Assembly: GCF_007678455.1 (NCBI RefSeq)
Contig: NZ_VEEP01000009.1
Coordinates: forward strand, 94,172 to 158,171
Length of the DNA: 64,000 bases
Reading direction: 5' to 3'
Source: Cytobacillus oceanisediminis 2691
Lineage (GTDB): Bacteria; Bacillota; Bacilli; Bacillales; Cytobacillaceae
The notes beneath the pieces were generated by a model. It did no database searches. It saw only the letters and a list, made by a program, of their open reading frames with translations, and had not been told where the DNA came from. A program made the position numbers and the translations under genes. This document shows, in pieces, positions 18,526 to 26,801 of the stretch; the first letter of the stretch is position 1; every line of letters starts with the position of its first letter.

Positions 18526-18770
18526 TTAATTAAAACCGAAGGGAATGGTAAAGAGCCGATGAAATACTAATCTTATTTTCTGCCCGATTTTTCTAATACG
18601 AAAAAACGCGTGCCTGGAAATAGGATTAGTCTGCCCAATTTGCCATTCCCCGCCGATTTATACGTCCAAACTAGCATGAAGCCCAACAGGGGCAGCCATG
18701 CCTATTTCGGCGTTGAATCTGGTCTGAATGCCGAGCAGAACCTTCCAGGACACCTGGGGGGTTTTTTTAA
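18526..18770 (+). promoter_or_regulatory. Structured attenuator leader of the ABC-F gene
   Basis: A long untranslated leader ends in an intrinsic terminator: a 10-bp stem (18740-18749 with 18753-18762, loop ACA) and seven T. Upstream arms form nested pairs: GGGAATGGTAAA (18541-18552) with TTTGCCATTCCC (18638-18649), ACTAATC (18566-18572) with GATTAGT (18624-18630), and CGCCGA (18651-18656) with TCGGCG (18707-18712). CCTGGAA (18613-18619) is complementary to TTCCAGG in the terminator stem and could act as the antiterminator. A minimal uORF (ATG at 18559, Met-Lys-Tyr-stop) overlaps the second stem. This layout fits drug-induced, ribosome-mediated attenuation known for other ABC-F genes. Confidence 0.7.
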
Positions 18771-18826
18771 TGGATATAATACTCACCTTCAATCATTAAT
18801 CACAAAATGAAAGGTGGAATATTATT

Positions 18827-20545
18827 ATGGCAATCATGAAAATAAGAGGAATTCAGAAAAGCTTTAATGAAAAAATGGTGATCCAAAAAGCGGAGTTTGA
18901 TATAAAACAAGACAGCCGGATCGGCCTGGTAGGCAGCAATGGGGCCGGCAAAACAACATTGGCCAATCTAATCAATGGTGAATTCCCCGCTGATAAAGGG
19001 AGCATCGAAACGTTTAACGGCGCTCTAAAAATCGGCTATTTAAAACAATCTACAGAGCAAGCATTCCTTGAAACCGAAGATGCATATTCCCTGGCGGAAA
19101 ATGGCCTCTTCCATCATTCAAGCCAATTAGGACTCACAAAGGAAGTTGATTTGTTCAATGGAAATTGGAGCAATTTAAGCGGCGGTGAAAAGCTGAAACT
19201 TTCGCTTGCTGGTGTCTGGGCCAGCAGGCCAGAACTGCTCATACTGGATGAGCCGACTAATCACCTTGACCTTCAGGGCGTTGAATGGCTGATTGAGGAA
19301 CTAAGAGCTTTCAAAGGAGCCATTGTAATTATTTCTCACGATCGATATTTCCTGGACAGAACCGTTTCAGAAATCATTGAAATGGAAGATGGCATAACCA
19401 AAACATTCACTGGTAATTATTCGGCTTACCGTCAGGAAAAGGAAAGATTGTATCAAGTTCAGCTGCATCAATACGAATTGCAGCAAAAACACAAACAGCA
19501 GATCCAGCAGCAAATTGCCAACCTCAAGGGCTGGTCTGATAAAGCGCATCGGGATTCGACGAAACAAGGTACAGCTTCGGAAAGAAGGCAGATTGGCTAT
19601 AAGGAATACCATCGGATGAAGGCAAAGAAGATGGATACTCAAATAAAATCCAAGATGAAGCGCCTGAACCAGGAACTTGAAAAGGGTGAAGTAAAACAGC
19701 CTAAAGAGGAATCCAGGGTACACTTTGAATTCCAGGACAGACGAAAACGCGGGAAACGGATTATTGAAGCCGCTGACCTATCAAAGTATTTTGGCCATCG
19801 CTGTTTGTTTGATAAAAGCTATTTTTATGTGAATCATGGTGAAAAAATGGGATTGGTCGGCCAAAACGGTAGCGGCAAAACAACCATGATGAAAATATTG
19901 CTTGGTCAAGAAAGCGCATCTTCAGGTGATGTTTGGCTCAGTGAATCTCTGAAAATTGGCTATCTAAGCCAGGATGTTTCTGACCTCCCTGCTGAAAAAA
20001 CGGCAATGGAATACACAGGACTTACAGACCGCGAAGCAATCGGCAGAGCGAGAACGATTTTTGCTAATATCGGTCTCCACGAAGAAAAGCTTACCGTTCC
20101 AATCGGTCAATTAAGTCTTGGAGAGAGGACAAGAGTGAAGCTTGTCATGATGCTTCTTGAAGAACTCGATTTGCTTCTCCTGGACGAACCGACTAATCAT
20201 CTCGACCTTGCGAGCAGGGAGAGCCTCGAAAAAACTTTATTGGATTTTCAAGGGTCGCTTCTGGTTGTTTCACATGATGTTTATTTCCTAGAGAAGATCA
20301 CCGAAAAACTATTGGTGATTGAAAATGGGAAAATAACCAGAAAGGAATTTGGCATGCGGGAGTATAATGAGGCAAACACACGCAAGGATAACGATAAGGA
20401 AAAAGCAGAACAACTGATGGTCCTCCAGAATGAAATCAATGCTATTATCGGCAGACTTTCGTACATGACTAAAGATGAGCCCGGTTACGAAGAACTCGAC
20501 CAGAAGCTTGCAGAGCTATTTAGGAAGAAAAGGGAATTGGCGTAA
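18827..20545 (+). CDS. ABC-F ribosomal protection protein (VmlR-like)
   Basis: A 572-residue cytosolic protein with two complete ABC domains: Walker A GSNGAGKTT (about 36-44) and GQNGSGKTT (about 345-353), signatures LSGGEK and LSLGER, and two DEPTNHLD boxes. The long interdomain linker is charged (GWSDKAHRDSTKQ, MKAKKMDTQIKSKMKR), as in antibiotic-resistance ABC-F proteins that reach the peptidyl-transferase centre and displace lincosamides, streptogramins A or pleuromutilins. A C-terminal helical extension follows about residue 520. The structured attenuator upstream supports a drug-inducible role. The exact drug spectrum cannot be read. Confidence 0.85.
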   Translation: MAIMKIRGIQKSFNEKMVIQKAEFDIKQDSRIGLVGSNGAGKTTLANLINGEFPADKGSIETFNGALKIGYLKQSTEQAFLETEDAYSLAENGLFHHSSQLGLTKEVDLFNGNWSNLSGGEKLKLSLAGVWASRPELLILDEPTNHLDLQGVEWLIEELRAFKGAIVIISHDRYFLDRTVSEIIEMEDGITKTFTGNYSAYRQEKERLYQVQLHQYELQQKHKQQIQQQIANLKGWSDKAHRDSTKQGTASERRQIGYKEYHRMKAKKMDTQIKSKMKRLNQELEKGEVKQPKEESRVHFEFQDRRKRGKRIIEAADLSKYFGHRCLFDKSYFYVNHGEKMGLVGQNGSGKTTMMKILLGQESASSGDVWLSESLKIGYLSQDVSDLPAEKTAMEYTGLTDREAIGRARTIFANIGLHEEKLTVPIGQLSLGERTRVKLVMMLLEELDLLLLDEPTNHLDLASRESLEKTLLDFQGSLLVVSHDVYFLEKITEKLLVIENGKITRKEFGMREYNEANTRKDNDKEKAEQLMVLQNEINAIIGRLSYMTKDEPGYEELDQKLAELFRKKRELA

Positions 20546-20558
20546 ACCATTAAATGAC

Positions 20559-20586
20559 AAAAAAGCACCATTTGGTGCTTTTTTGC
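20559..20586. terminator. Terminator after the ABC-F resistance gene
   Basis: AAAAAAGCACCA / TGGTGCTTTTTT with a 2-nt loop. It is symmetric, so it may also stop the leftward acetyltransferase transcript. Confidence 0.9.
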
Positions 20587-20640
20587 TTGTGCACACTCCC
20601 TATGAATAAGCCTTCAGAGAATCAGAACTGCCAGCGCCAT

Positions 20641-21219
20641 CTATTTCATCTTGTCCAGCAGCATAGGTTTCAACTGTAACCACTCATCTTTGATGATACT
20701 GAAGACAACGGTATCCCTTACAAAGCCATCGGCGATGATACGATGTTTCCGGAGTACACCTTCTTTATTGGCACCGAGACGGGCAATTGCAGCTTGGGAA
20801 CGTACATTCCTTGAATCAGTGCAAAATTGCACCCTGTTTACATCGAGATTTTCAAACGCATACTGAAGCATCAGGAATTTTGTTTCTGTATTCACTCTTG
20901 TTCTCCAGTAATCTGGATTGTACCAGGTCCAGCCTATTTCCAATGATTTATGTACCTTGGAAAGCTCAAGATATCTTGAGCTGCCAATGATCTTATCTGT
21001 TTGTTTCTCTACTACCGTGAATGGAATTTGTGTCCCTTCACCCTTTGTTATCATCGCGGCCTCGATAACCTTTTTCATATCTTCCTTGCTTTGTATCTTT
21101 GATGCTGTAAATTCCCAGATTGACTGATTCTTGCCCGCTTCCCATAAGTCATCCAACTGGTCGGGTTTCATAAGAATGAGTCTTACTGTTTCTCCCTCAA
21201 GCGTGAGCCTATCGTCCAT
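20641..21219 (-). CDS. GNAT acetyltransferase, RimJ/RimL-like
   Basis: A 192-residue N-acetyltransferase. The family blocks are an N-terminal LEGETVRLILMKPDQ, IGWTWYNPDYWRTRVNTETK containing the acetyl-CoA loop region, and the distal FCTDSRNVRSQAAIARLGANKEGVLR that is typical of RimJ/RimL proteins. Members acetylate protein N termini, antibiotics or small amines. AGGGAG lies 9 nt before the ATG at 21219; a GTG nine nt further up overlaps that site. The substrate is unknown. Confidence 0.85.
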   Translation of the reverse strand: MDDRLTLEGETVRLILMKPDQLDDLWEAGKNQSIWEFTASKIQSKEDMKKVIEAAMITKGEGTQIPFTVVEKQTDKIIGSSRYLELSKVHKSLEIGWTWYNPDYWRTRVNTETKFLMLQYAFENLDVNRVQFCTDSRNVRSQAAIARLGANKEGVLRKHRIIADGFVRDTVVFSIIKDEWLQLKPMLLDKMK

Positions 21220-21356
21220 CTTCCCCACTCCCTAACAATATGTATTGCATAATCATATCATTGAATAATATGTTTCAGGAGGGTTTTTTCAAAGTTTTCT
21301 ATTAAATCTTGTGTTCATGATACAAGCACTTTGCATAACTTATTTACAAACAGAAA

Positions 21357-21376
21357 CTGCCCAGTAAACTGGGCAG
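21357..21376 (-). terminator. Terminator of the DUF6501 gene
   Basis: CTGCCCAG / CTGGGCAG with TAAA loop; TTTCTGTTT on the minus strand. Confidence 0.75.
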
Positions 21377-21384
21377 CCTTCGTC

Positions 21385-21591
21385 TTACTTCACTTCTTCA
21401 AAATACTCTTTATAATATCCGCCAACTTTACCGGAATTGTCGACAATGAAGTAAAACTCTTCCGTTTCATTTTTCACGTCATACACTTTTCCTGTTGTCA
21501 GCTTTTGATCGACGATGTATTTTTTTGCATTCGTATGAACGCATTTAAGTTTCTTTATCGTTTCACGTTCATGCCAGTTTGTATGGATCAT
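21385..21591 (-). CDS. DUF6501-like small protein
   Basis: A 68-residue soluble protein, MIHTNWHERETIKKLKCVHT onward, with the block YDVKNETEEFYFIVDNSG and ending YYKEYFEEVK. This matches my memory of the DUF6501 family of Bacillaceae. It is probably a small beta-rich domain. It carries its own terminator. No function is known. Confidence 0.65.
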   Translation of the reverse strand: MIHTNWHERETIKKLKCVHTNAKKYIVDQKLTTGKVYDVKNETEEFYFIVDNSGKVGGYYKEYFEEVK

Positions 21592-21661
21592 CCTATGCCA
21601 CTTCCCTTAATTGAATTTCATACTATATAGTATAAGGATAAGGTGATCGAAAAGGCAATAC

Positions 21662-21865
21662 TCAGCTGGCATTCGCTGCATCACCAGCGACCCGCAACCC
21701 GCGGATTTCTGATTTATCAAATGTCATGGTTTCACCTGTAATCACATTTTTCAGCGTTATATAACAAACATCACAAATGATATCTTTTCGAATATATTGT
21801 AAGAAAGATAGCCGTTCATTCTTATAAATCAGCTCATAAAAATCAGTTTTGGAAAATCCCTTCAT
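21662..21865 (-). CDS. Hypothetical protein, 67 aa
   Basis: A short ORF, MKGFSKTDFYELIYKNERLS onward, with an AAGAGGGG ribosome site about 6 nt before the ATG. The sequence includes CDVCYI (a CxxC) and a TGETMTFDKSEIRGLRV strand-rich stretch, giving the impression of a small beta domain. I do not recognise it. The 252 bp upstream contain no other gene. Confidence 0.5.
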   Translation of the reverse strand: MKGFSKTDFYELIYKNERLSFLQYIRKDIICDVCYITLKNVITGETMTFDKSEIRGLRVAGDAANAS

Positions 21866-22117
21866 GTTAACCCCTCTTTCCAGGATGTTTTCATCTTGGT
21901 GTTTGGCTGTGAGTATCTATACCACCATCAAGACTTGTATTAAACATCCGGCGAAAAAGGTAAATTTTTCTTAAGATTTGCACTTGTTTTTGTACAGGCT
22001 CTTTTTTTAATATTAGCATCTTTCATACCCATGGTCTTTTGGCATTCTAATTGAGACACACATCAATATGATAAACGACACTTTAAATATCATTGAGTAA
22101 GTACGAATCAGTATCCA

Positions 22118-22786
22118 TTATAGACTGTTTAATGGTGCAATAAGTTCTTTACCCTCATTTTTTGCAGAGTTGATTTCAGTGGATACCGCGTAAGATTCCA
22201 TCTCCCCTGCCTCATAAGGGACCAAAAGTTTTTTTAGTTCATCAGTGTTATCTATTGAACGGTCAAGCCACATTCCAATCCTGTTTTCCGGGAGAATGAC
22301 AGGCATTCTGTCATGTACCTTTTCGGTGACTTCATTCGGTTTTGTCGTAATGATTGTACAGGAAGTAATGCTCCTTCCACCTTTATTCCAGCTTTCCCAC
22401 AGTCCTGCAAAAGCAAAGGGCTTCTTGTTTTTCAAGCCAAAACGAAAGGGCTGTTTTTGTTTCCCTTCTTTTTTCCATTCGTAAAATCCATCAGCCAGTA
22501 TCAGACACCGTCTTTGTTTCAGCGCCTGCTGGAAGCTCGCTTTTTCATCGACTGTCTCAGCGCGAGCATTGATCATCCTGTAACCGATTTTCTCATCATC
22601 TGCCCAGAAAGGGATCAGCCCCCATCTCATCCTCGTGCCAACCCTGCCTTCCCCCTGATCAACCACTGTCAGAATGTCCTGACCGGGAGCAATGTTGTAT
22701 CGGGCATCTATGCCCTCAGGGAATTCGAATTGAAATTGTCCCTTCAGTGAGTTTATGTCTTCAAACAAAGAAAACCGTCCACACAT
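22118..22786 (-). CDS. SRAP-domain protein (YedK/HMCES family)
   Basis: A 222-residue SRAP protein. The start is placed so that the catalytic cysteine is residue 2 (MCGRFSLF), as the family chemistry requires, and GGAGG lies 7 nt upstream of this ATG; a reading five codons longer would bury it. Other family blocks are NARAETVDEKASF, RCLILADGFYEWKK and HDRMPVIL. Known homologs form a thiazolidine DNA-protein crosslink with abasic sites in single-stranded DNA, shielding them. The protein is cytosolic and the gene is monocistronic. Confidence 0.92.
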   Translation of the reverse strand: MCGRFSLFEDINSLKGQFQFEFPEGIDARYNIAPGQDILTVVDQGEGRVGTRMRWGLIPFWADDEKIGYRMINARAETVDEKASFQQALKQRRCLILADGFYEWKKEGKQKQPFRFGLKNKKPFAFAGLWESWNKGGRSITSCTIITTKPNEVTEKVHDRMPVILPENRIGMWLDRSIDNTDELKKLLVPYEAGEMESYAVSTEINSAKNEGKELIAPLNSL

Positions 22787-22901
22787 TCTGTCTTCCTCCA
22801 ATCTTTATACTGTTCTTATCATTCCCTTTGCTTTTCAGAAAGTAACGTATTCCTTCATATAGAAAAAAATAAGCCCAGCTTCTATTTTAAGCCAGGCTAC
22901 T

Positions 22902-23171
22902 TTAAACGTTCTTTGGATCTATATTCTTTTTGATTTTCGCTTTGAGCGCGATATTTGCCGCAACCAGGAAAGGAATGAGCGATGCTATTGTAAACCCAAG
23001 GGCATAACCTGATATACTTTCATTCAATACATGATCATTAATATCCAATCCCAAAAAGCTTACCCTTATCCCATTTCCATCCACATGGTTAATGACCGAC
23101 CACAGTTCGAGCCCTTTAAATAAAAATAAAACACTTATGGTTGTCAGTAATAAAACCAATAGCCATTTCAT
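22902..23171 (-). CDS. Small two-helix membrane protein
   Basis: An 89-residue protein with an N-terminal hydrophobic helix (about 3-22), a short external loop with NHVDGNGIRVSFLG, a second helix (about 55-76) and a Lys-rich tail. GGGGG precedes the ATG. I do not recognise the family. Confidence 0.6.
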   Translation of the reverse strand: MKWLLVLLLTTISVLFLFKGLELWSVINHVDGNGIRVSFLGLDINDHVLNESISGYALGFTIASLIPFLVAANIALKAKIKKNIDPKNV

Positions 23172-23345
23172 GCGACCAGAACCCCCATTTTCTCATTCCT
23201 GCAGCTACAGGTACAAGTATATACACTATATTATAGGGAGTAATGGTATTAAATAATATACTACCATTGGAGTTGTAACAAAATGTTCAAAAAGATGTTG
23301 TAAATTTCGTAATTACGTGTATATAATTTGCTAATTTACACTTTC

Positions 23346-23897
23346 TTATTTTTGAAAGTTCAGGCGTCCCATTATAAGCATATTATAACATTTTCCATCG
23401 GAGAGCTTTTTATCATTATTTAGGATTCCTTCGACTTCGAATCCAAGACTTTCATATAGCTTCCTTGCACCTTCATTTGTTTCCATTACATTCAAAGTCA
23501 TTTTATGTATACCACTTTCATCAGCCCATGATACCGATTCCTGCAACAGACTTTTTCCAATGCCAAAGCCCCAGAACTCCTTTAAGACTCCTACACCAAA
23601 CTCAACCTTATGTTTGAATCTCTTCAAATCCGTCCCTTCACACCTCGAAAAACCAACAAGCTTTCCATCCATTTCCGCCACTAAAAATATATTTCTCTCG
23701 CTATCTGAATCCGCTTTAATTAATGATTGAAAGCCTTTTGGATCAATAAACGCTTCACCAGGTTCACGGTCTAGATTTTCGGTTTCCCCATCAATTTGCA
23801 GCCTTAATTCAGATAATGCCTCCCCATCTGCCTCAACAGCTGATCTAATCGTATAAGTCAGGTTTTTAACACTCTTTATTTTTCCGGTTATTAGCAT
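23346..23897 (-). CDS. GNAT acetyltransferase
   Basis: A 183-residue acetyltransferase. The acetyl-CoA binding loop is seen in EFGVGVLKEFWGFGIGKSLL, and the C-terminal NVMETNEGARKLYESLGFE is the classic GNAT helix-strand. GGAGG lies 6 nt before the ATG. Similar to RimI/PhnO-type proteins of unknown substrate. Confidence 0.85.
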   Translation of the reverse strand: MLITGKIKSVKNLTYTIRSAVEADGEALSELRLQIDGETENLDREPGEAFIDPKGFQSLIKADSDSERNIFLVAEMDGKLVGFSRCEGTDLKRFKHKVEFGVGVLKEFWGFGIGKSLLQESVSWADESGIHKMTLNVMETNEGARKLYESLGFEVEGILNNDKKLSDGKCYNMLIMGRLNFQK

Positions 23898-24135
23898 CGT
23901 TTACCTCCAAAAATTTCCTGCTTTACGATTTTAATCTTTTCAAGATGAATTGTACATCATTTTAAATTTTTTATTTCGGCATAAATTGATTGGTTATCGA
24001 ATTATAAATGCCAGGTAATCCATGAAGAGAGCCCGGCAAGATTCCATAAACCAGGACTCCGGTTTTCCTTAGGGTTAGTTAGGAAAAAATTATCAATAGA
24101 AAAGGAGGGAATCTATTGATTCCATCCCTTCTCAT

Positions 24136-25785
24136 TTATACTCTTTTAAATTGTTCCACGGCTTCCATAGCTTGTTCTCTTAGCTTGAATTTCTGGATCT
24201 TCCCCGAAGCCGTCATAGGGTAGCTTTCAGTGAATTCAATATATCTCGGGATTTTGTGTTTTGAGATTTTGCCTTTGAAGTATTCTTTGATTTCACCTGC
24301 TGTAGCCTTCTCACCCTCTTTCATGATGATCCATGCCATCACTTCCTCGCCATAAACACTATCAGGTATTCCAACCACCTGGACATCAAGAACCTTCGGA
24401 TGGCTGTATAAAAATTCTTCTATTTCACGCGGGTAGATATTTTCCCCGCCTCTGATGATCATATCCTTTAATCGCCCGGTCACGCGGCAATATCCATTTT
24501 CATCCATTACTGCAAGATCACCCGTGTGCAGCCATCCTTCTTCATCGATCGCCTCCCTGGTTGCATCGGGATTTTTGTAATATCCATCCATGACATGATA
24601 GCCTCGTGTGCATAATTCACCCTGGACTCCGCGTGGAACCTCCTCCATCGTGCCAGGTTTGACAATCTTCACTTCAACCTCCGGAAGTGCTTTTCCGACT
24701 GTTTCTACCCTTAATTCTAGCGGATCGTTCGTTCTTGTCTGTGTGATGACCGGGGAAGATTCAGTCTGCCCATAGGCAATCGTTATTTCAGAAGCTCCCA
24801 TTTTCTCATTCACAGCTTTCATCACTTCTATCGGACAATTCGAACCTGCCATGATGCCCGTCCTCAACGATGACAAATCATATTTTTCAAATTCTGGATC
24901 ATTCAATTCGGCAATGAACATCGTAGGAACCCCATGAAGTGCAGTACACTTTTCTTTTTCGACCGTTTCCAGGACTGCTTTTGGGCTGAATTCCTGAACA
25001 GGAACCATTGTTGCCCCTACAGTCGCGCAGGCAAGTGTACCCATCACGCAGCCGAAGCAATGAAAAAACGGTACCGGGATGCACAGCCTGTCCTCATCAG
25101 TCAGCTTCATAGCGGAAGCTACATTATATGCATTATTCACAATATTGCTGTGGGTGAGCATGACACCCTTCGGAAAACCTGTTGTGCCCGAAGTGTATTG
25201 CATGTTGATCACTTCACTCTGCTTTAACGTAGCCATCTGCTGGTCAAGCTCATCTTCAGAAACACCATCCGCCATGTCCAGAATATCCTGCCAGCTGTAT
25301 GTACCAGGGAAGCGTTTTTCACCCATGACAATGACATTTTTTAAAAATGGCAGTCGGGCGCTTTCAAGCTTTCCAGGTTCACTCGTTTTCAGTTCAGGAA
25401 CAATTTCATATACCATATCAATGTATGAAGCATCCTTAAACTGCTCCATCAGAATGATTGTTGTCGAATCTGACTGCTTTAGCAAATATTCCAATTCAGC
25501 CGTCCGGTAGTTCGTATTGACGGTAACCAGCACCGCTCCCATTTTCCCTGAAGCAAACTGTGATACCACCCATTCTGGAGTATTGGAAGACCAGGCAGCA
25601 ATATGCTCTCCTTTTCTAACTCCCAGCTTCATCAGTCCCCTTGCAGCTTTCCTGCAAAGTTCATTGAATTCCTTGTAATTCAACCTGAGATTCCTGTCTG
25701 CATAAACAACAGCCTCATGTTCAGGATATCTTTTTGCTTGTACCTCCAGTAACTCCCCTACAGTATATGGCAGCAAATTCCCCAT
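24136..25785 (-). CDS. AMP-binding acyl-CoA synthetase (YngI-like)
   Basis: A 549-residue adenylate-forming ligase that activates a carboxylic acid with ATP and CoA. Core motifs are present: P-loop YTSGTTGFPKGVMLTH, YGQTESSP, GYHVMDGYYKN, the hinge TGDLAVMDENGYCRVTGR and the C-terminal catalytic lysine region MTASGKIQKFKLR. The sequence type suggests medium-chain or fatty acids. AAGGAGG precedes the ATG. A cre site overlaps the promoter region, suggesting repression by CcpA when sugar is plentiful, consistent with a catabolic role. Confidence 0.9.
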   Translation of the reverse strand: MGNLLPYTVGELLEVQAKRYPEHEAVVYADRNLRLNYKEFNELCRKAARGLMKLGVRKGEHIAAWSSNTPEWVVSQFASGKMGAVLVTVNTNYRTAELEYLLKQSDSTTIILMEQFKDASYIDMVYEIVPELKTSEPGKLESARLPFLKNVIVMGEKRFPGTYSWQDILDMADGVSEDELDQQMATLKQSEVINMQYTSGTTGFPKGVMLTHSNIVNNAYNVASAMKLTDEDRLCIPVPFFHCFGCVMGTLACATVGATMVPVQEFSPKAVLETVEKEKCTALHGVPTMFIAELNDPEFEKYDLSSLRTGIMAGSNCPIEVMKAVNEKMGASEITIAYGQTESSPVITQTRTNDPLELRVETVGKALPEVEVKIVKPGTMEEVPRGVQGELCTRGYHVMDGYYKNPDATREAIDEEGWLHTGDLAVMDENGYCRVTGRLKDMIIRGGENIYPREIEEFLYSHPKVLDVQVVGIPDSVYGEEVMAWIIMKEGEKATAGEIKEYFKGKISKHKIPRYIEFTESYPMTASGKIQKFKLREQAMEAVEQFKRV

Positions 25786-25810
25786 CCTTTAACCTCCTTA
25801 AGTTTAATTA

Positions 25811-25857
25811 TGTAAGCGTTTACCACTAACTATATCACCTAAGTTTGAATATTCAAT
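25811..25857 (-). promoter_or_regulatory. Promoter with cre site for the acyl-CoA synthetase
   Basis: Leftward -35 TTGAAT, 16 nt, -10 TATAGT is followed at once by TGGTAAACGCTTACA (plus strand TGTAAGCGTTTACC, 25811-25824), matching 13 of 14 cre consensus positions. Its position at the start site fits repression by CcpA. TTGAATATTCAA at the -35 is a small palindrome. Confidence 0.7.
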
Positions 25858-25902
25858 TTTTTTGAAATGTATTCCTTCCTTTTTCCTGAAAAAAATAAAA
25901 AA

Positions 25903-25922
25903 ACAGGGAGATTTCCCTGCTT
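25903..25922 (-). terminator. Terminator of the FAD protein gene
   Basis: CAGGGA / TCCCTG hairpin followed by a T-run on the minus strand. Confidence 0.75.
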
Positions 25923-25924
25923 TA

Positions 25925-26494
25925 TCATTTGTCATGCCACATATAGGATTTACCTGTCTCTGCAGACACAATTGAAATGCCTACAGAGGCACCGTGCCCG
26001 GATGCGATGACGGACTGACTTGACAAGCCTGCAAGCAAGCTCGTGATATATAGATTCGGAATATGGGTTTTTCCGTCCGGATCGATACCGAGCACCTTTT
26101 TTATTTTTCCGCTGGGCACTTTCTCATTAACAGCCAGTTCAAAGCCAATGCTCTCGAGAATGGAAGTCTGAATATTTGTAGCAACCACAAGATACTTCGT
26201 TTCCAGCTTTCTTCCGTCCGCCAAGGATACTTCAAAGGCACTTTCCTTCTGTTCAACAGATTGTACTGTTCCCTCAAACCATTCAGCCCCAGCAGCAACA
26301 GCTTGTTCCTTGATGTTTCCGAGCAGCTCTGGTCCAGTAATTTCTTTAATTCCAGGATAATTAAACACCTTTGAAACCTGCTTAATCTGGGATTTTCCAG
26401 AATCGATGACCGCGGTGTCCAATCCTCCCTGGGCAGTATAAATGGCCGCAGAACCACCTGAAATCCCGCCGCCAACCACTAAAACATCCAACAT
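25925..26494 (-). CDS. Single-domain FAD-binding, thioredoxin-reductase-like protein
   Basis: A 189-residue flavoprotein-like ORF. It has the FAD-binding GGGISGGSAAIYTA start, YPGIKEITGPELLGNIKEQ as in TrxB, and the C-terminal GHGASVGISIVSAE region. Compared with full thioredoxin reductases (about 310 aa) it lacks the NADPH domain and the CxxC redox site. It has a good GGGAGG ribosome site, so it looks intact rather than broken. It lies on the same strand downstream of the rhodanese/MBL gene, suggesting a role in sulfur or thiol redox chemistry. Partner reductase unknown. Confidence 0.75.
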   Translation of the reverse strand: MLDVLVVGGGISGGSAAIYTAQGGLDTAVIDSGKSQIKQVSKVFNYPGIKEITGPELLGNIKEQAVAAGAEWFEGTVQSVEQKESAFEVSLADGRKLETKYLVVATNIQTSILESIGFELAVNEKVPSGKIKKVLGIDPDGKTHIPNLYITSLLAGLSSQSVIASGHGASVGISIVSAETGKSYMWHDK

Positions 26495-26532
26495 AGATAT
26501 ACCTCCCGAATTTCGTTTACATCTTTATGTAT

Positions 26533-26554
26533 CCTCCCTAACCTGACAGGGAGG
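26533..26554 (-). other. Hairpin in the leader of the FAD protein gene
   Basis: CCTCCCT / AGGGAGG around an 8-nt loop, without a T-run. It lies about 40 nt upstream of the gene and could stabilise or process the transcript. Confidence 0.4.
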
Positions 26555-26572
26555 CTTAAAATAATTTAGAAA

Positions 26573-26729
26573 TCAAATAAATGACTCCTGCCAGGAGCCA
26601 TACGTACGTGGCTGGTCATATAGGAGGAAAGCCTGAAAACTTCCCCTGTCCTTCATCACCTGTACGCTTTGGTCCGATTCCTCAGGAACCGCCAGCACAA
26701 TGATTTGTTTTATTTTTTTCTTCTTCCAA
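26573..26729 (-). pseudogene. Small ORF apparently broken by one extra A in an A7 run
   Basis: GAGGTGAG lies 5 nt before a TTG at 26729, reading MEEEKNKTNHC and stopping soon after. The next reading frame is open right after the A7 tract (26713-26719) and runs to TGA at 26573 with coding-like composition: IKQIIVLAVPEESDQSVQV, then a stretch ending RTYGSWQESF. Dropping one A joins the two into a 51-residue protein. It may be a true pseudogene, a sequencing error or a slippage-expressed gene. I do not recognise the product. Confidence 0.45.
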
Positions 26730-26768
26730 AAATTCTCACCTCACATGCTTTATGGTATAAACCAATAA

Positions 26769-26797
26769 AAAGAGGAAAGCAGTGCTCTCCTCTTTTA
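26769..26797 (-). terminator. Terminator of the rhodanese/MBL gene
   Basis: AAAGAGGA / TCCTCTTT stem; T-rich tail on the minus strand. Downstream genes may depend on read-through. Confidence 0.7.
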
Positions 26798-26801
26798 TTT
26801 T

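Noticed and set aside
18610-18810. 66-codon ORF inside the ABC-F leader
   Set aside because: No ribosome site, and it runs through the terminator; the RNA structures explain this stretch.
26581-26618. Cloverleaf-like inverted repeats (ATGAC...GTCAT with two inner hairpins) as a riboswitch
   Set aside because: The segment falls within the 3' part of the small ORF on the minus strand, and the stems are only 5-6 bp; chance pairing is likely.
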